The position numbers were made by a program, and so were the translations under genes. The notes below the pieces were generated by a model. That model was not told where the DNA came from and searched no databases. It worked only from the letters and a program-made list of their open reading frames with translations. Source: Anastrepha obliqua (Eukaryota > Arthropoda > Insecta > Diptera > Tephritidae). Taken from it: DNA of 64,000 bases. Where the stretch lies: positions 23,684,044 through 23,748,043 of the forward strand of contig NC_072897.1 of the NCBI RefSeq assembly GCF_027943255.1, written 5' to 3'. Positions within the stretch are counted from its first letter, which is position 1, and each line of letters opens with the position of its first letter. Positions 10,331-22,284 of the stretch are shown here, one piece after another.

Positions 10331-12190
10331 TCAATAGGTCGGCGCAAGGAGCACCAAGAGATTTGGTGGCTCCTAAAACACTAAGGCTAAACAGCCCATT
10401 GTATTTAGAACTCTGGAAAGACGGTAGATAGTCAAGGAGAAAAGGAGAAATGTATCAGAGAAAGAGATAGGAAATAATAGAGACCGAGACAAAGGTAAAT
10501 CTGTAAATACCCTCCAGTTTTAGAGAACGAATACTACTCATTCTCCCAACATCGAAACCCGAAATTCGTAGCCTTGCTCTACTAAAGGCAGGACACTCAG
10601 AGAGAAAGTGCATACATAATCGCTAATCCAATTCATAATTCCTGCGGAACTGATTCCGATCATTGGCTCTGGACCCTGTGGAGGCACCGCTGATCCATGG
10701 TTGGCCAATTCATCGGCAATGTCGTTTCCTTGAACACCGGAGTGGCCTGGGACCCATTTAAGTACAAGCCTGTTCCGTCTTGCGACAGAATTAAGCTTCT
10801 TCTTACATTCTTGAACAATATTCGAGGTTTGCTTAGCGTTCTCTAGAGGCTTCGGTGCAGCCTGACTGTCTTATCGATAGAAACACAGCAGGTATAAAAT
10901 CCCAGGTTTTACCAAAGACTCTGCGGCATTGCTGAAAAATCCTTAATGCACGATTCACCTTCAGTGAAACGTGTGTCTCCCAAGTCAGCTTCTTATTCAA
11001 GATGACTTCTAGATATTTAACTTTTTCGGAAAGACCAAGTGTCATACCTTTCAGTGTTGGAAGACTGAGTCTATCCTATTTCCGTTTTCTCGTAAACAAG
11101 TTTATGTTGGTTTTGTTCGATTTAACGGAAAGACCTTGTCTTATGCACCAGTCATCGAATTTGTCCAGATTTATCTAATGATAGCGCACAGACATCATCC
11201 GCATATGCTTGGACATGAAACCGAGTCCCTGCATCTCCTCTAGTAGAGAGTCTACGACCAAGCACCACAACAGCGGAGAAAGAACTCCCTCCTGGGGACA
11301 TTCTTGCTTGGCCCTGACGGGGATTAGTTCGTCACTGTTCCCACCAGCGGCTAACAGCCTCTCAGAAAGCATGGAATATATCCATTTTACAATGGTTTGA
11401 TTAATTCCATGTCGTTCGGCAGAAGAACATATTGAGCCGAAAGTGCCATTATCAAAAGGCCCCTCAATGTCCACTCGCCCATTGTGTATTCGTCAGCTTC
11501 CAGCCCGGCTTCAATTTTGCTAACAAAATCGTGTAAGGCTGATTCACATGATTTTCCACTCTGGTAAGAATGTTGATTTCTACTAAGTGGATTTCTCGGC
11601 AATGCCCCCACTCAAATATGTTTCTCCACCACTCGTTCTAGACTTTTCAACAGGAATGATGTCAAACTTATTGGTCTAAAACCTTTTGCTAAGGAATAGT
11701 CGTTTTTTCCTGGTTTCGGAAAAAATATTACTTTTACGCGTCGCCATTGAGATGTTATATGACCAAGTGCAAGACAGGCTGCGAAGATCCTTTTCAAGGC
11801 CTCAATCAGCCTATCTCCCCCTTTCTTACGCATTCTTGAATATATTCTATCAGGACCAAGAGACTTAAAGTTCTCAAAGGAAGGTAAGGAAAAGCTTATC
11901 GATTCTTTTGACACTATTCGACTAACTATGGTATATACCAGCTCTCCCTAGAGGCTCCACCATCGCTACCGTTATTGCCAATGCCACTCTCTGAAGCAGA
12001 CAGTGTTCTACTACCCGGAAAATGGGTTTCGAGTAGAGCATTACACGTATCCGATTTGGAAATACTGTATGAACCATCAGGTTTTCAAATGGAATCCAGC
12101 TTTAATAAGCGGTCTAGATGAAGGGCCTTACAAAGTCTAGCTGTTTCCGTCATTTCCTCGACGTTACTACATAGAATAGCATAGTAATTG
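10331..12190 (-). mobile_element. LOA-like LINE, copy a (5'-truncated, decayed)
   Basis: The sequence closely matches the larger copy at 48,730-53,300 from the 3' end (block GATTTGGTGGCTCCTAAAAC at 10,361, also at 48,776) up to about 12,170. Minus-strand frames give RT pieces: RIFAACLALGHITSQWRRV, GFRPISLTSFLLKSLERVVE, then GVLSPLLWCLVVDSLLEEM and LGLSEKVKYLEVILNKKLTW. Zinc-finger and RNase H parts are degenerate. It has many frameshifts. ORF1 and the endonuclease are absent, which fits 5' truncation during insertion. Confidence 0.75.
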
Positions 12191-12974
12191 TTTTTGCTTG
12201 ACATTATGCCCTCTATTACGTTGTCATTTTTTCTTTTTCCTACGGATGGTTTTAGCCCACATGTAGCACTTTCGAATACAAATTTATCGAGATAACCTGA
12301 TACTTAGAAATTCGCACAGACTAATATGAATATTTTTCTCAGCTGCCCAGGTTGATCATGAGACCGCACTCTGCAGACTCCATTGTTGACGCCTGTTATG
12401 AATAAGTGTTACATGCGTGTAGATTCTCTTGCAGCTTATTATTAACTGGATTGAGCATAAAATCCATAATATTTTCTCCACTTAAAACTTTAAAGGCTGT
12501 GGGAGCATAGCGTGGGCATTGGAACAAGACGTGTTCAACATCTTCTTCCTTCTCCGTTCAAATTTGGCAGTTTGCTGAACTGTCATGGCCAAATCTGTGG
12601 ATATATTTTCTAAATACCCTTTCTAAGTGCCCTGGATGGTAGATGGTAGTTTATTCCCTCACGGTTCCTTTCATAACACCGTATAAGAATCATGCGTTCA
12701 TTTACCCTTGCGTGACTTGTTCCACCGGTCCTGTCAGTGGGCGATAGAATGACACCTTGCTTTTTCAGCGATTACTTTACGCATTGCTCTATCGCCAGTA
12801 TGTCAAGTGGGATGAGTCCTGCAATAACGAAGGATGCGTCATCAGAAATAGTGCGGAAGCCGCAGATACTCCGCAAAGCGCTTAACCGATAGACGGCTAT
12901 CAGTTTTCGTGCGTTCATTGCGTCAGCCAAGATCGGTGCCGCATACAAAATGGCCGTGCTGACAATCCTACTAT

Positions 12975-13871
12975 AGGGTGGGCCATGTAAAATTTGCTTT
13001 TTGAGTCGGCTATAAAAAAAACTAATCAAAATTTTTCCAAACTTTTTTTTTTATTTTGAATATTGAACATTGTCATTTATGAATGAAAAATAATATCGTT
13101 CAAATGACTGCCACGACTCGCTTTACAGTAGGCCATTCGATCAACCCAATTTTAAGCACATTTTCGATTGTTTGGGCTCCAATTTCATAAATGGCCACTT
13201 CGATTTCGTGTTTTAAAGCATCAATCGTCTCTGGATGCTTCGCATAGCATTTGTTCTTAACGGCTCTCCACAAAAAATAGTCCAACGGACTTAAATCACA
13301 GCTCCGAGGCGGCCAATTGATATCAGAATTTCGGGTAATTATTCGGTTTTCAAAAACGGTAGCCAAAAGTTCGAGTGTAACTTTGGCAGTGTGACATGTT
13401 ACACCGTCCTGTTGAAACCAAATGTCGTCCATGTCATTGTCTTCAATTTTTGGAAACAACTTGTTGAGCATGTCACGGTAACGCTCGCCATTTACTGTAA
13501 CCGTGGCTCCTCGCTAATTTTCAAAAAAAAAAAATGGTCCTATGATTTCGTCAGACCAAAAACCGCACCAAACTGTGACTCGCTGTGGATGCATTTGCTT
13601 CTCTACAGTAACGTGTGGATTTTCTGAGCCCCAAATCCGACAATTTTGCTTATTGACGTAGCCACCGATGTGAAAATCAGAAAAGAAGAAGAAGACTCAC
13701 CACTTTGGAAATAGGTTTCCAATATTTTCCAATTTTGTTCAAGCGTATAGCGTCCCATTTCGTAAATGTCAAACCTTTAAGTAAATTATGAACACATTTG
13801 ACATGTCATTTGTGTTACCATTCTAAAAAAAATAGATGGTTCAAAAAGCAAACGCTATATGGCCCACCCTG
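12975..13871 (-). mobile_element. Tc1/mariner-superfamily element with both terminal repeats, internally deleted
   Basis: The ends are inverted repeats: left AGGGTGGGCCATGTAAAATT and right, reverse-complemented, CAGGGTGGGCCATATAGCGT, both followed by TTGCTTTTTGA. A TA duplication flanks the element (12,973-12,974 and 13,872-13,873). Its 897 bp hold a shortened transposase. It sits inside the R1-like LINE; on either side the LINE frame resumes at the STAIL/YAAPI position. An internal deletion removed much of the DNA-binding half. Confidence 0.85.
13100..13700 (-). pseudogene. Mariner-superfamily (DUF4817-like) transposase, internally deleted
   Basis: The start region reads [20 protein letters not shown] near 13,700, then jumps to the catalytic half: [28 protein letters not shown] (first Asp region upstream) and DDIWFQQDGVTCHTA (second Asp). 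It continues with INWPPRSCDLSPLDYFLW, carrying the third acidic residue, and ends with a long open frame of 123 codons. The family cuts and pastes DNA at TA sites. About half of the N-terminal domain is missing and a frame break lies near 13,500. Confidence 0.7.
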
Positions 13872-14879
13872 TATATAGTATTCTTTTGTTATGAATAGGT
13901 CCACCGTTGTTTGGCATTACTCAGGAGTGCACCCTCGGTGCCTTCTTCACAGCATAATCTAGTTGCGTTTTAATGGCGAGTTATTTAATGGCGAGTTTTG
14001 AATTGATATTTACAGTTCCAACTTTAACCTTAATGGATTTATCGGCTTCGTGCTCAGCTAATTCCAAATTCATGGACGTCAACCTAAGCCTTAATCCTAC
14101 TTACTGACTACGCTCTTAATATTTGTTTTGCCACTATTACCACCACTTTGTCCAATGACTTTCGCTCTAGAATGCATATCTAGTCTAAGTACACCGTTGT
14201 ACATCAGGCTCCATAGTAGTGGGCCTAACACTGATCCTGCGATTACATTGTGCACCTCAATGCCTTTGTCGTTTTTAAATCTCATTTTACGGTCCGAAAA
14301 ATAGCTCCAAATTGCTCTGATAATAAAACTAAGAGCCCCTACTTATATGAGGTCCTCTAGTATACGCTACCAGCAAGATGTGTTAAAAGCGTTTTTAACG
14401 TCTAGAGTTACCACAGCGCAATATTTTTCTCCTCGCCAAGCCATTCCTTGCCCTCAATGACTTCTGTTGCTTCCACCACGCATTTGATTTCATCCCCTCT
14501 TGAGCAGAATTTCCTGAAGCCGAACTGGCATGTGGACAAAACACCTTTATCTTCTGCGAAAGATGATAGCCTGTCGCAGACAATTCTCTCAAGAATATTT
14601 TTCATTGTATCTAATTAGTAGGAATATCGATCGATAAGACATGGGTTCACCAGGCTTTGTGTTTCATTTGGATTAAAGCACAAGGGGTTGCATCTTTCCA
14701 CTTTTTGTGAAAGTGCCTTCGTTAAAGCAAGTAATGCCATAACGTCACAATCTGGAACAAAAATCATTTTGCATATGGGATGCCAGTACTGGTTTCACTG
14801 TTTTAATTCAAAATACATCTCTTAACAAGTATACGTGCAAAATAACATCACTTAAATGTCCACTATGACAACGCCTATG

Positions 14880-15600
14880 GGTAAAATCCGTCTAACATAA
14901 AAAAGGTACCGTCTAGGGAGTTGTTCACTACTGACAATTAGGCGTCACTTTTGAAAGGTAATTTATATGTATATGGACATGAGGGCCCTTGCCATGACAA
15001 AATTCACGATTCGCCAAATAGTTTTGTCTTAGTCAAAAAAAAAAAACAGGCTTATCGACGGCTCAGGCATGTGAGGGAAGATGTGGTGGGCTTGTTTTAA
15101 GTATAATCGTGAAATAAATTTTGTTGTATTAAAGAATATTTTAGAATACTTGGCGGCAAAGCAGTCAATGCGCTACGCATCCTGCTGCTTCTGCGCCTAT
15201 GTATGAAGGTATTGCGTTTGTGTAAGTACAATATGTAAGTATATATATATGCGTATAAGATCCTCTAACTCCTAGTTGGAGCATAGGGCGTCTAATTATA
15301 ATGTATGGTATGTATAAAATCATATACTTTTACGGGAGATAAATATTTAAATAAAGTATTTATAAAATATTTTGTATAAAAATCCTGAAAAAATAAAAAT
15401 AAGGCAAGTCAAAATATTGCAGTAGCATCAAATATGCTACACTTGCACGTACATAAAAATGAATGCATGAATATATTCGTTTGGAGAAAAATAAATACCT
15501 TAATTTTGCTTAAAATCTTACAATTTTTACAATTTAAAGAAGAATAACTTGGAGTAAGAACTCCCAGAGGAGTTCGTTACTTAATAATGAACATCATATA
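14880..15600. other. AT-rich spacer without recognised gene
   Basis: About 720 bp with short AT microsatellite runs (near 15,236-15,250) and no frame longer than about 50 codons. I saw no tRNA-like, LTR-like or terminal repeat structure. The right edge grades into the 3' untranslated end of the Jockey-like LINE. Confidence 0.4.
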
Positions 15601-16960
15601 ACATATAAATTATACAATTTTATAATTTTTGCATTTACTTATTTCCCGTTTTAAATCATTGCATTTAATCGTGAGGCTGACATTTTTTTAATCTTGAAGA
15701 GTAGTTTTTCTTAGAAAGGTTATTTGCTCGCTTATTCGGATGAGTGGCAAGTCGGTTGTTGTATCTCTGGTTGAGGTTGTTTATTTCTTCGAAAACTTGC
15801 GCAACTTTTAGGTCACGGTGCAAAATCTTGTTTCGTATAAACCATGGCGCATTGGCACACATGCGGAGCACCTTTGACTGAAATCTTTGCATAATTTCTT
15901 ATTGTCTAGTGCAAGTGCTGAATTGTAGCAGTTTCAGTCCTAGCTACTTTCACTTTAAAAGTATATGCGATAGCCAAGTAAGACGCCGGTCTAATGGAAT
16001 ACCTAAATATTTAGCATTATCTGTTTGAGGTATTGGAACGCTGTTAAGAGATACGGCAGGACATGAGCCGTTTTGAAGTGTGAAGTTATCAGCGTCAATT
16101 TGCTTTCGTTAGTTTTTATGCGCCATTTTTTTCGCTAACACTGTTAAGGTTTTCTTGTAGGTAATTGAGACAAGGGTACTCCTGGCCATGATGACAGTAT
16201 AATCTGCATACGTGACTATATATGTGTTCTTTGATAGTGGCAAATATGCCGTGAACAAAGGGTTTAAGACGGGGCTTAGAACACTTTCTTTCGGTACACC
16301 TACTCTAATTGCGTGAACGTTAGTAACTTCGTTGTTTAATTTAACAAGAAAATGTATGAACATATAACAGTGGTGCGGTAAACCCTGCTTAACCTTGTAT
16401 AGCAGGCCTTTATGCCAGACTTTATCGAAGGCTTGAGTTATATCTAAAATGTCGCTGTGCAGTGTTGCTTCTTCTCAAGTGCTTGTCTAGCGAAATCATA
16501 TACACAATTAACTTGCTCAATGTGGAGTGATACTTACGAAAACCAAATTGGTGCGCTGGAATGAGATTCCTTTGCGCAATTATTGGATGTAACCTTTTTA
16601 AAAACAGCTTTTCGAAAAGTTTAGTGGCAACAGACAATAGACTTATTGGCCTGTAATTGGAGACCCCGCTCGGAGTCTTCCCTAGCTTTTCTATGAGGAT
16701 GATTTCAGCAACTTTCTACTGACGTAGCGTTAATAGTGAGGGATTTTGATCCATATATGGGCAGTTCTTTTAAAACCTTACGAGTTATTAAATCGTAATC
16801 TGGTGCCTTTTTGGTTTCACGATATTTATTTAGACAACTTGTTGTTTCATCTCTTTCGGGCAGGTATAAAAATGTGTAAATGATTGCAAACATGAACGGT
16901 CGTGTTGCTGATTGCTCCGCTATCGAAGTTATTAAATATGAACATAAACCATCAAAAATT
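15600..16960 (-). mobile_element. Jockey-like LINE ORF2 remnant
   Basis: Pieces in order on the minus strand are RETKKAPDYDLITRKVLKEL at about 16,800 and LFEKLFLKRLHPIIAQRNLI with HQFGFRKYHST at about 16,560. The palm region GVPKESVLSPVLNPLFTAYL and VTYADYTVIMA at about 16,200 follows. The C-terminal FQSKVLRMCANAPWFIRN is at about 15,870, with a stop at 15,665. YADD is altered to YADY, so the polymerase site is lost. Several frame changes occur. The 5' half (ORF1 and endonuclease) is absent. Confidence 0.7.
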
Positions 16961-16989
16961 AGAAATTGTGTAATTTTCTTTATGAGACA

Positions 16990-18482
16990 GTGACTCTAGT
17001 GTATAACATCTATTCTTTTTGGCTATTGTATATTATAACGAACTAACAATGCCGTGTCTATGTGCCAACAAATTTGAGCGTACACAAGAGGAAGTGCAGT
17101 GCGACAAATATAATGATTTTTTTCACTTAAATTGTGTCAACCCACAACCTGTTGACTAAGAATTTTTGCTTAAAACGGGTAAGCAATTTATCTGTGATAA
17201 GTGTGTCACTGTTCGACGTCAATCCCTTCGAGCATCATCAGCTCCCATCAACCAGGATGATGAAATTGCCATTGCTAATGTACCAGTGAATCAAGCTATC
17301 CAACGTCAGCTGATGATGTAAACAAATCATATATCAGTCTGAAAACAATTATCAGAGAAATCGCTGCTCTGAAATCAGAAAATGCTCGTGCGATGGCTGC
17401 AATTAGCTCTCTCAAAGAGGATAAACAGATGCTTATTTCGCAAACAATTGAACTGTGTGCAGAAGTAAAGGAATTACAAAAACATCAAACGGTTGATGTC
17501 TCCTTTGCTTTTGTACAGCAAGGAACACAAAAAAAGCGAAAAGCAAATCTAAGAGACAGGAGCCACTACTACCAGTGACTGCTGCTACGTCGCTTGTAAA
17601 CGTGTCTATTGTTACTGCTCCGCATGGTGAGACTAATTCCTTTTCCTCTGCTTCGCACTCTCATGCTGCTGTTGGCGATGCGCCGCTCTCTTATTGCGCT
17701 GCTGTTACTAATACAGGTAAAGTGAAGCTGACCCCAATTGCTGCTGCTGCTGCTACTACGTCCGTTCTCCCATCACCATAAACTTGCAAAAAAGCGTCGG
17801 CAATGCCGACTTCTCTTGCACCTACTTCAAATCGCATTCAACTGGAAGGGCCAGCTCAATTAGCCATGACTGATGGGTTGAATGATCTCTCTAATCGTAC
17901 ACGTGAATGGAAAACCGTAACTCGAGCTAATAGAAAAAAGGTTTAACAACCTTTAGTTATCGGTTCAAACCAAAATAATTAATTAAGTGTAGTTCCTCAC
18001 ATGAAGTGGCTGCACATATCGTCATTCTCAAACACTGTGGCAGCTGCCGATATTGTGGACTATGTTGCGAAATATTCAGAAATTGACCGCAAATTTCTTT
18101 CCTGCTATATGCTTATCAAAAATGATACCCTCGTAAAGGATTTCAAGAAAATCAACTTTAAGCTAGGCGTTTCTGAGTTTTCTTATGATAACCTTTTAAA
18201 TGGGGATATATGGCATACGAACGTAAAAATTCGGCCATTCACTTTTTTTTCAAAAAGACGTCACTCCACCTCTAGTTCCGTGACTGCTGCAGCTAACTCC
18301 ATCGCTGGTAATAAATTACTAAAATTGTATTTTCAAAATATATCTGGACTTTGGACTAAATGCTCGACGGTGTATATGAAAAGTTCTTTCTTAGACTTTG
18401 ATATTTTTGTATTCGTTGAATCTCGGCTGAATGAAACTGTGAAATTTTTGACCTCAATTTGGACGATGTTTTCCGTAAAGAC
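16990..18482 (+). mobile_element. CR1/Jockey-type LINE, 5' part (left half of a split element)
   Basis: This is the host element of the large nest. ORF1 starts at 17,049 (MPCLCANKFERTQEEVQCDK) with a PHD-like Cys/His finger. A coiled-coil-like stretch follows at 17,393-17,578, and then the conserved C-terminal region MKWLHISSFSNTVAAADIVD (18,001). ORF2 begins near 18,310 with LKLYFQNISGLWTK and FDIFVFVESRLNE (endonuclease motif). The frame is cut at 18,482 and resumes at 40,309 after the LTR element. Stops in ORF1 (for example near 17,158) show decay. Confidence 0.75.
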
Positions 18483-18718
18483 CGTAGTATAATTATAAGT
18501 TGAACATGCCTAACGTAGTATACTCAGTTGTTTTTAATTTAATTAATACATGCTTCATATTTCAAAGGTTCATTGCATGAGCTGCACAAGCTGACAACAA
18601 GCATTTTCCGCATGTGCCTAAATTGTTTGTCCACACACTCAGTGGAATCAAATTACATTTCTCTTTGTTGCTAAAATTTGTTAAATAAACGTTAAGTAAA
18701 CATGTGTTATAGAATATA
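18483..18718 (+). repeat. 5' LTR of the mdg1/412-like element, left portion
   Basis: Matches the 3' LTR start through GTTATAGAATATA, where the errantivirus inserted. The first base is C instead of the T seen at 39,948, a point change in the conserved TG end. The right portion of this LTR lies at 29,473-29,599; together they give about 359 bp against 357 bp for the 3' LTR. Confidence 0.9.
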
Positions 18719-19177
18719 AGTTAGGTTTCCTTGCGCGGAAAACCTTAATGAAAATAAAAACACGGTAATTTACTAGGTGCGGTTCGTGCGCCTTTATTAA
18801 CTGTCCGAATTAAACTCAAAAACTTAACTTAATTCTAGAGGAAGGCGTTGCTCAATCCAGACGCTACGTAAGCATTATTTATTTTCCCAAGTTTGAATTA
18901 GTAAGAATTTTATTGCAAAAGAATTGACAACGATATTATGAAACAGTAAACGCTTCCGCTTTGAGGGTTTGCGCTACTGCTGAGTGAGTTTGCTACGTAA
19001 GCATTATTTATTTTCCCAAGTTTGAATTAGTAAGAATTTTATTGCAAAAAGTATTGACAACGATATTGTGAAACAGTAAACGCTTCCGCTTGAGGGTTTG
19101 CGCTACTTCTGAGTGAATTAATTGGGAAAAGGTGATTGTAAGATTGTACGTTAGGCAAAATATATTGTGTGTTAACT
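18719..19177 (-). repeat. Errantivirus 3' LTR (left) with internal duplication
   Basis: 459 bp. It contains two near-identical tandem copies of a block of about 130 bp, the first starting GCTACGTAAGCATTATTTAT near 18,861 and the second near 18,991. Both LTRs carry the duplication, so it predates this insertion. Confidence 0.9.
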
Positions 19178-19420
19178 CTTCCCCCTTAAGAATGATTGTC
19201 CTCAATCGTTAAAAGTACGGAAGGTCGTTAATTTTGACTTGTGAGTTTCGACTTAATGGAGGCTTTACCGGGGGTCGCGGTTGTTCTAGACTCGGAATAG
19301 TTGTTTGAAAAATAACTTCCCTCTTTTTTTTAAAGGAAAACCTCAGAAAAATTAGGCAAATTGTTATGATAGCAAATAAGAAAATATTTATGTATTTAAT
19401 AAACGTAGAGTCCGACTTAA

Positions 19421-22284
19421 CCCTGGAACACACACCCGGGTACAAATGTATCCACTTCAACTTTGAAGTGTTGTAACTTTTGAACCGCTATACCTCTATA
19501 CCACTAACTTTGGATCTAAGAAGATTATTTAGTTCTGAGTTCAAATTCAAAATTTGAACCAGATCGGATCATTGGTTCAGGAGCTACAGCCTTCCAAACA
19601 CATTATATACGTAAACACACACCCGGGATACGTTTGTACCCCAATAGGAAAAATCCTCATAATAATCAAAAAAAAAAACATTTTTTATATTATTTTTTTA
19701 TTTGAAAAATTTAAAATATTCATTTCACACATTATATTATTGACTTTTATTATAAAAATTATAAAAATGCATCTTATATCTAAGGAAAATCATGGCAAAT
19801 AGAGCAATTTGTTGATGTGACCGAATGTTCAAGACACATTGGCTTCTTACATTTGGCGCACAGCTTTCTGGTTTTTCTACGGCGTTTTTCCTCTTGTGCG
19901 TAACATAAATAGCAAGATCCGGACACAGGTTTTGGCGTGCGCGCTGCGGCAGATGTTGATGCTGCTGTTGACACCATTGATTCCAGCGGTCGGTTGAAAT
20001 ATGCTTCAATAGCAATTTTAGTCGAAAAATTTCGCGTCACTTGACGATTTATGGCTCTGGCTTCAATAATGGGCATACACAATGCTTCAGCCAAGCTGCG
20101 CAGGATCTGCTTACGCTTGTTGTTTGTTCTCCAAGGCAACATAGTGTTATTCAAATCGTAGACAATGTAGGCTGCAAGAGCTGTAATGTCCAACATGTTG
20201 AAGAACATCGCTAGTGGCCATCGTTTTGTTTGTCTTTGTGTTGGATATTCCGCAAACATTTGGTCCATTCGATCAACACCACCTTTGGTACGATTATAAT
20301 AGTCAATTATTTCAGGTTTCCCACTGTCAGCTATTTCAGCATCATTATGCATGGTCGAAAGCAAAATTACTGCTTTATTTTTTTTGGGAACATAAGAGCA
20401 CATTGTTACATTATTTTTGAAGTCAAATGTCGTTGAACCAATTTTCCTGTTTTTGTTCTGCTTCATTTCTTGAGGAATATATGATTTGTTTTTGCGCAAA
20501 GTTCCAACGGTCGTGAGTTTCCAGGTGAGAAGCAGTTCTGCAACTGGCAAGGTCGTAAAAAAATTGTCCATTGTAATGTTTCGGTCACTTCCTTGGTATT
20601 TGGCAGACAAATCCTTCACCACTCGTTCGCCTTGGTTCGTTTCCCTACCAGTTTCTGCTTGGCCAGTATATATTTGTCCATGCAGTGGATATGCATTTGT
20701 GGCATCGCAAATCCACCAAACCTTGACACCATATTTAGCAGGTTTTGACGGTATGTACTGCGTAAACCGTGTGCGTCCACGGTAAGGAAATAATTGTTCA
20801 TCAATCGTCAAGCATGAGCTGGGCTTGTAATGTGCAGCAAGATTATTGTTCATCATCGTCCACAACTCACTGATCGGTGCTGCTTTATCAGTTAGTAAGC
20901 GTGTTGCACGAGTGTTTTTATCGTCAAATCTTAGGAACCGCAATATCGAACAGAAACGGTTGACTCCCATTGTGGCGCGATATAAAGGATAGTTTTTGAC
21001 GCTCCATAAATCTCGAACATGTTCTCCATTGCTATGGTTCGCACCAGTCATAATAAGTATGCCAAAAAATGCATACAGCTCTGTTATTGACACAGGCGTC
21101 CATGACTTAGGAGTTGTGTTTGGATGCGCATTGTTGTAAGCATTATAAGTTTCTTTTGCTAACTTATTTGTGTGGCGCATAATTATATCAGCCATTTCAA
21201 CGTTCATGAAACATTTGAATGTTTGCTCTATTGACAACATTTCAGTGCATCTAGCTGGTTCAGAACGTTCTCTTATAATATTTTGTCTGAGTACCTGACG
21301 TCTTACATTTGGTTCTTTCATCCACTCAGTACCATCCCGTGCAACAAATTTTTCGCCACTAGCAGGTAATTCATTATTTTCTTCTACTTCTTCTTCTTCA
21401 TCGTCTTCTTCATCATCCTCATAGTCCGCATAATCAGGTAATACTTCTGCGGCACTTTGCGAAACTTCAGCATCGTCATCAGCAATTTCAATGTCATTGA
21501 ATTGAATTTCTTCTTCATCTTCTGAGTCAAAGTCATAGGGAGCGTCATCGTCACAAATTTCATCAAATAAAGATTGTAATTATATATGATTCTCGCTGTT
21601 CCTCAGTTAGCCTGCATAATAAAAAAAATTAGTATATGATTACATTGTTGCTTATTTTACATTTTTACCTTCTATATGCTGCACTTGATAAATATTCGTT
21701 TCTTCTTGAAGTCATTTCGTATCCAGTTATTTATGGTTTCAGTTATATTTATTTTCACTTCTTACACTTTTGAGCACCAAAACAATAATGAAAATATCAA
21801 CAGGCAGCATTTATAACAACACCTCGTGTGAAAACAACCCTTGCAGCTGCATATAAAATACAAAAACCAGTTATACCAGTTGCTACCTACGTACCCATAC
21901 CTTGCGCGACCTTTTTGTACATATCTTTTGAACCAGGTAGAATATTGCAATGAAATAAAAACCAAAATGTGTATTCGTTGTTACTCTACAAGTATATTAT
22001 TATAAATTGTATTATTTTGTTTTGCATTTATCAGGACAACAACAAAAACAAAAATCCACTGTTGCATGTCCTGACTTTATTTGCCCATATCGCTGGAACA
22101 GTAGGAATATTCGAATGAAACAAAAGACAAAATACTTGTTATATATTCAAATATACATTTCAAAAAAAAAAAAATCATAGAAATCGGTTGAATAAGCATT
22201 AAAAAAAACGCAAAATAAGGTCCCGGGTACAAACGTATTCCGGGTGTGTGTTTACGTGGTATTTTCTGGGTGTGTGTTCTAGGG
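19421..22284 (-). mobile_element. Near-complete piggyBac transposon in the errantivirus env
   Basis: 2,864 bp flanked by TTAA at 19,417-19,420 and 22,285-22,288. Ends are inverted repeats CCCTGGAACACACACCC (left) and CCCTAGAACACACACCC (right, reverse-complemented). Subterminal inverted repeats carry CACACCCGGG and a GTACAAA-type block (about 19,430 and 19,615, and again about 22,220-22,255). It holds one transposase gene on the minus strand. The clean TTAA ends, intact catalytic residues and high sequence integrity suggest a recent insertion. Confidence 0.93.
19780..21715 (-). CDS. piggyBac transposase, two-exon gene with one apparent frameshift
   Basis: The main open frame (21,321-19,780 from its first ATG) has 513 codons. 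Counting from that ATG, the DDD residues are D174 in TIDEQLFPYRGR, D252 in TMDNFFTT and D350 in GGVDRMDQM; the 78-residue spacing of the first two equals that of the moth piggyBac. A C-terminal cysteine-rich domain (CYLCYAQ...CAKCKKPMCLEH...CSIC) should bind the element ends. The frame stays open upstream to about 21,576 through an acidic segment without ATG. Further upstream, ATG at 21,715 starts MTSRRNEYLSSAAYR, followed by a 57-nt intron at 21,612-21,668 (GT...ACTAAT...T-rich...GCAG). Joining the exons needs one base fewer near 21,580, so this copy is probably just broken. Confidence 0.88.

Larger units (their letters stand above)
12405..14800 (-). mobile_element. R1-like LINE ORF2 remnant, interrupted by a DNA transposon
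   Basis: RT pieces on the minus strand are LERIVCDRLSSFAEDKGVLS and CQFGFRKFCSRGDEIK (about 14,500-14,600), then HNVIAGSVLGPLLWSLMYNG (about 14,220). The thumb and C-terminal region YAAPILADAMNARKLIAVYR at about 12,900 lies on the other side of the insertion. The chain ends with EEDVEHVLFQCPRYAP and NPVNNKLQENLHAC just before 12,405, a normal C-terminal zinc-finger end. Stops and frame changes show it is dead. The upstream endonuclease was not recognised. Clade assignment is by motif style only. Confidence 0.65.
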
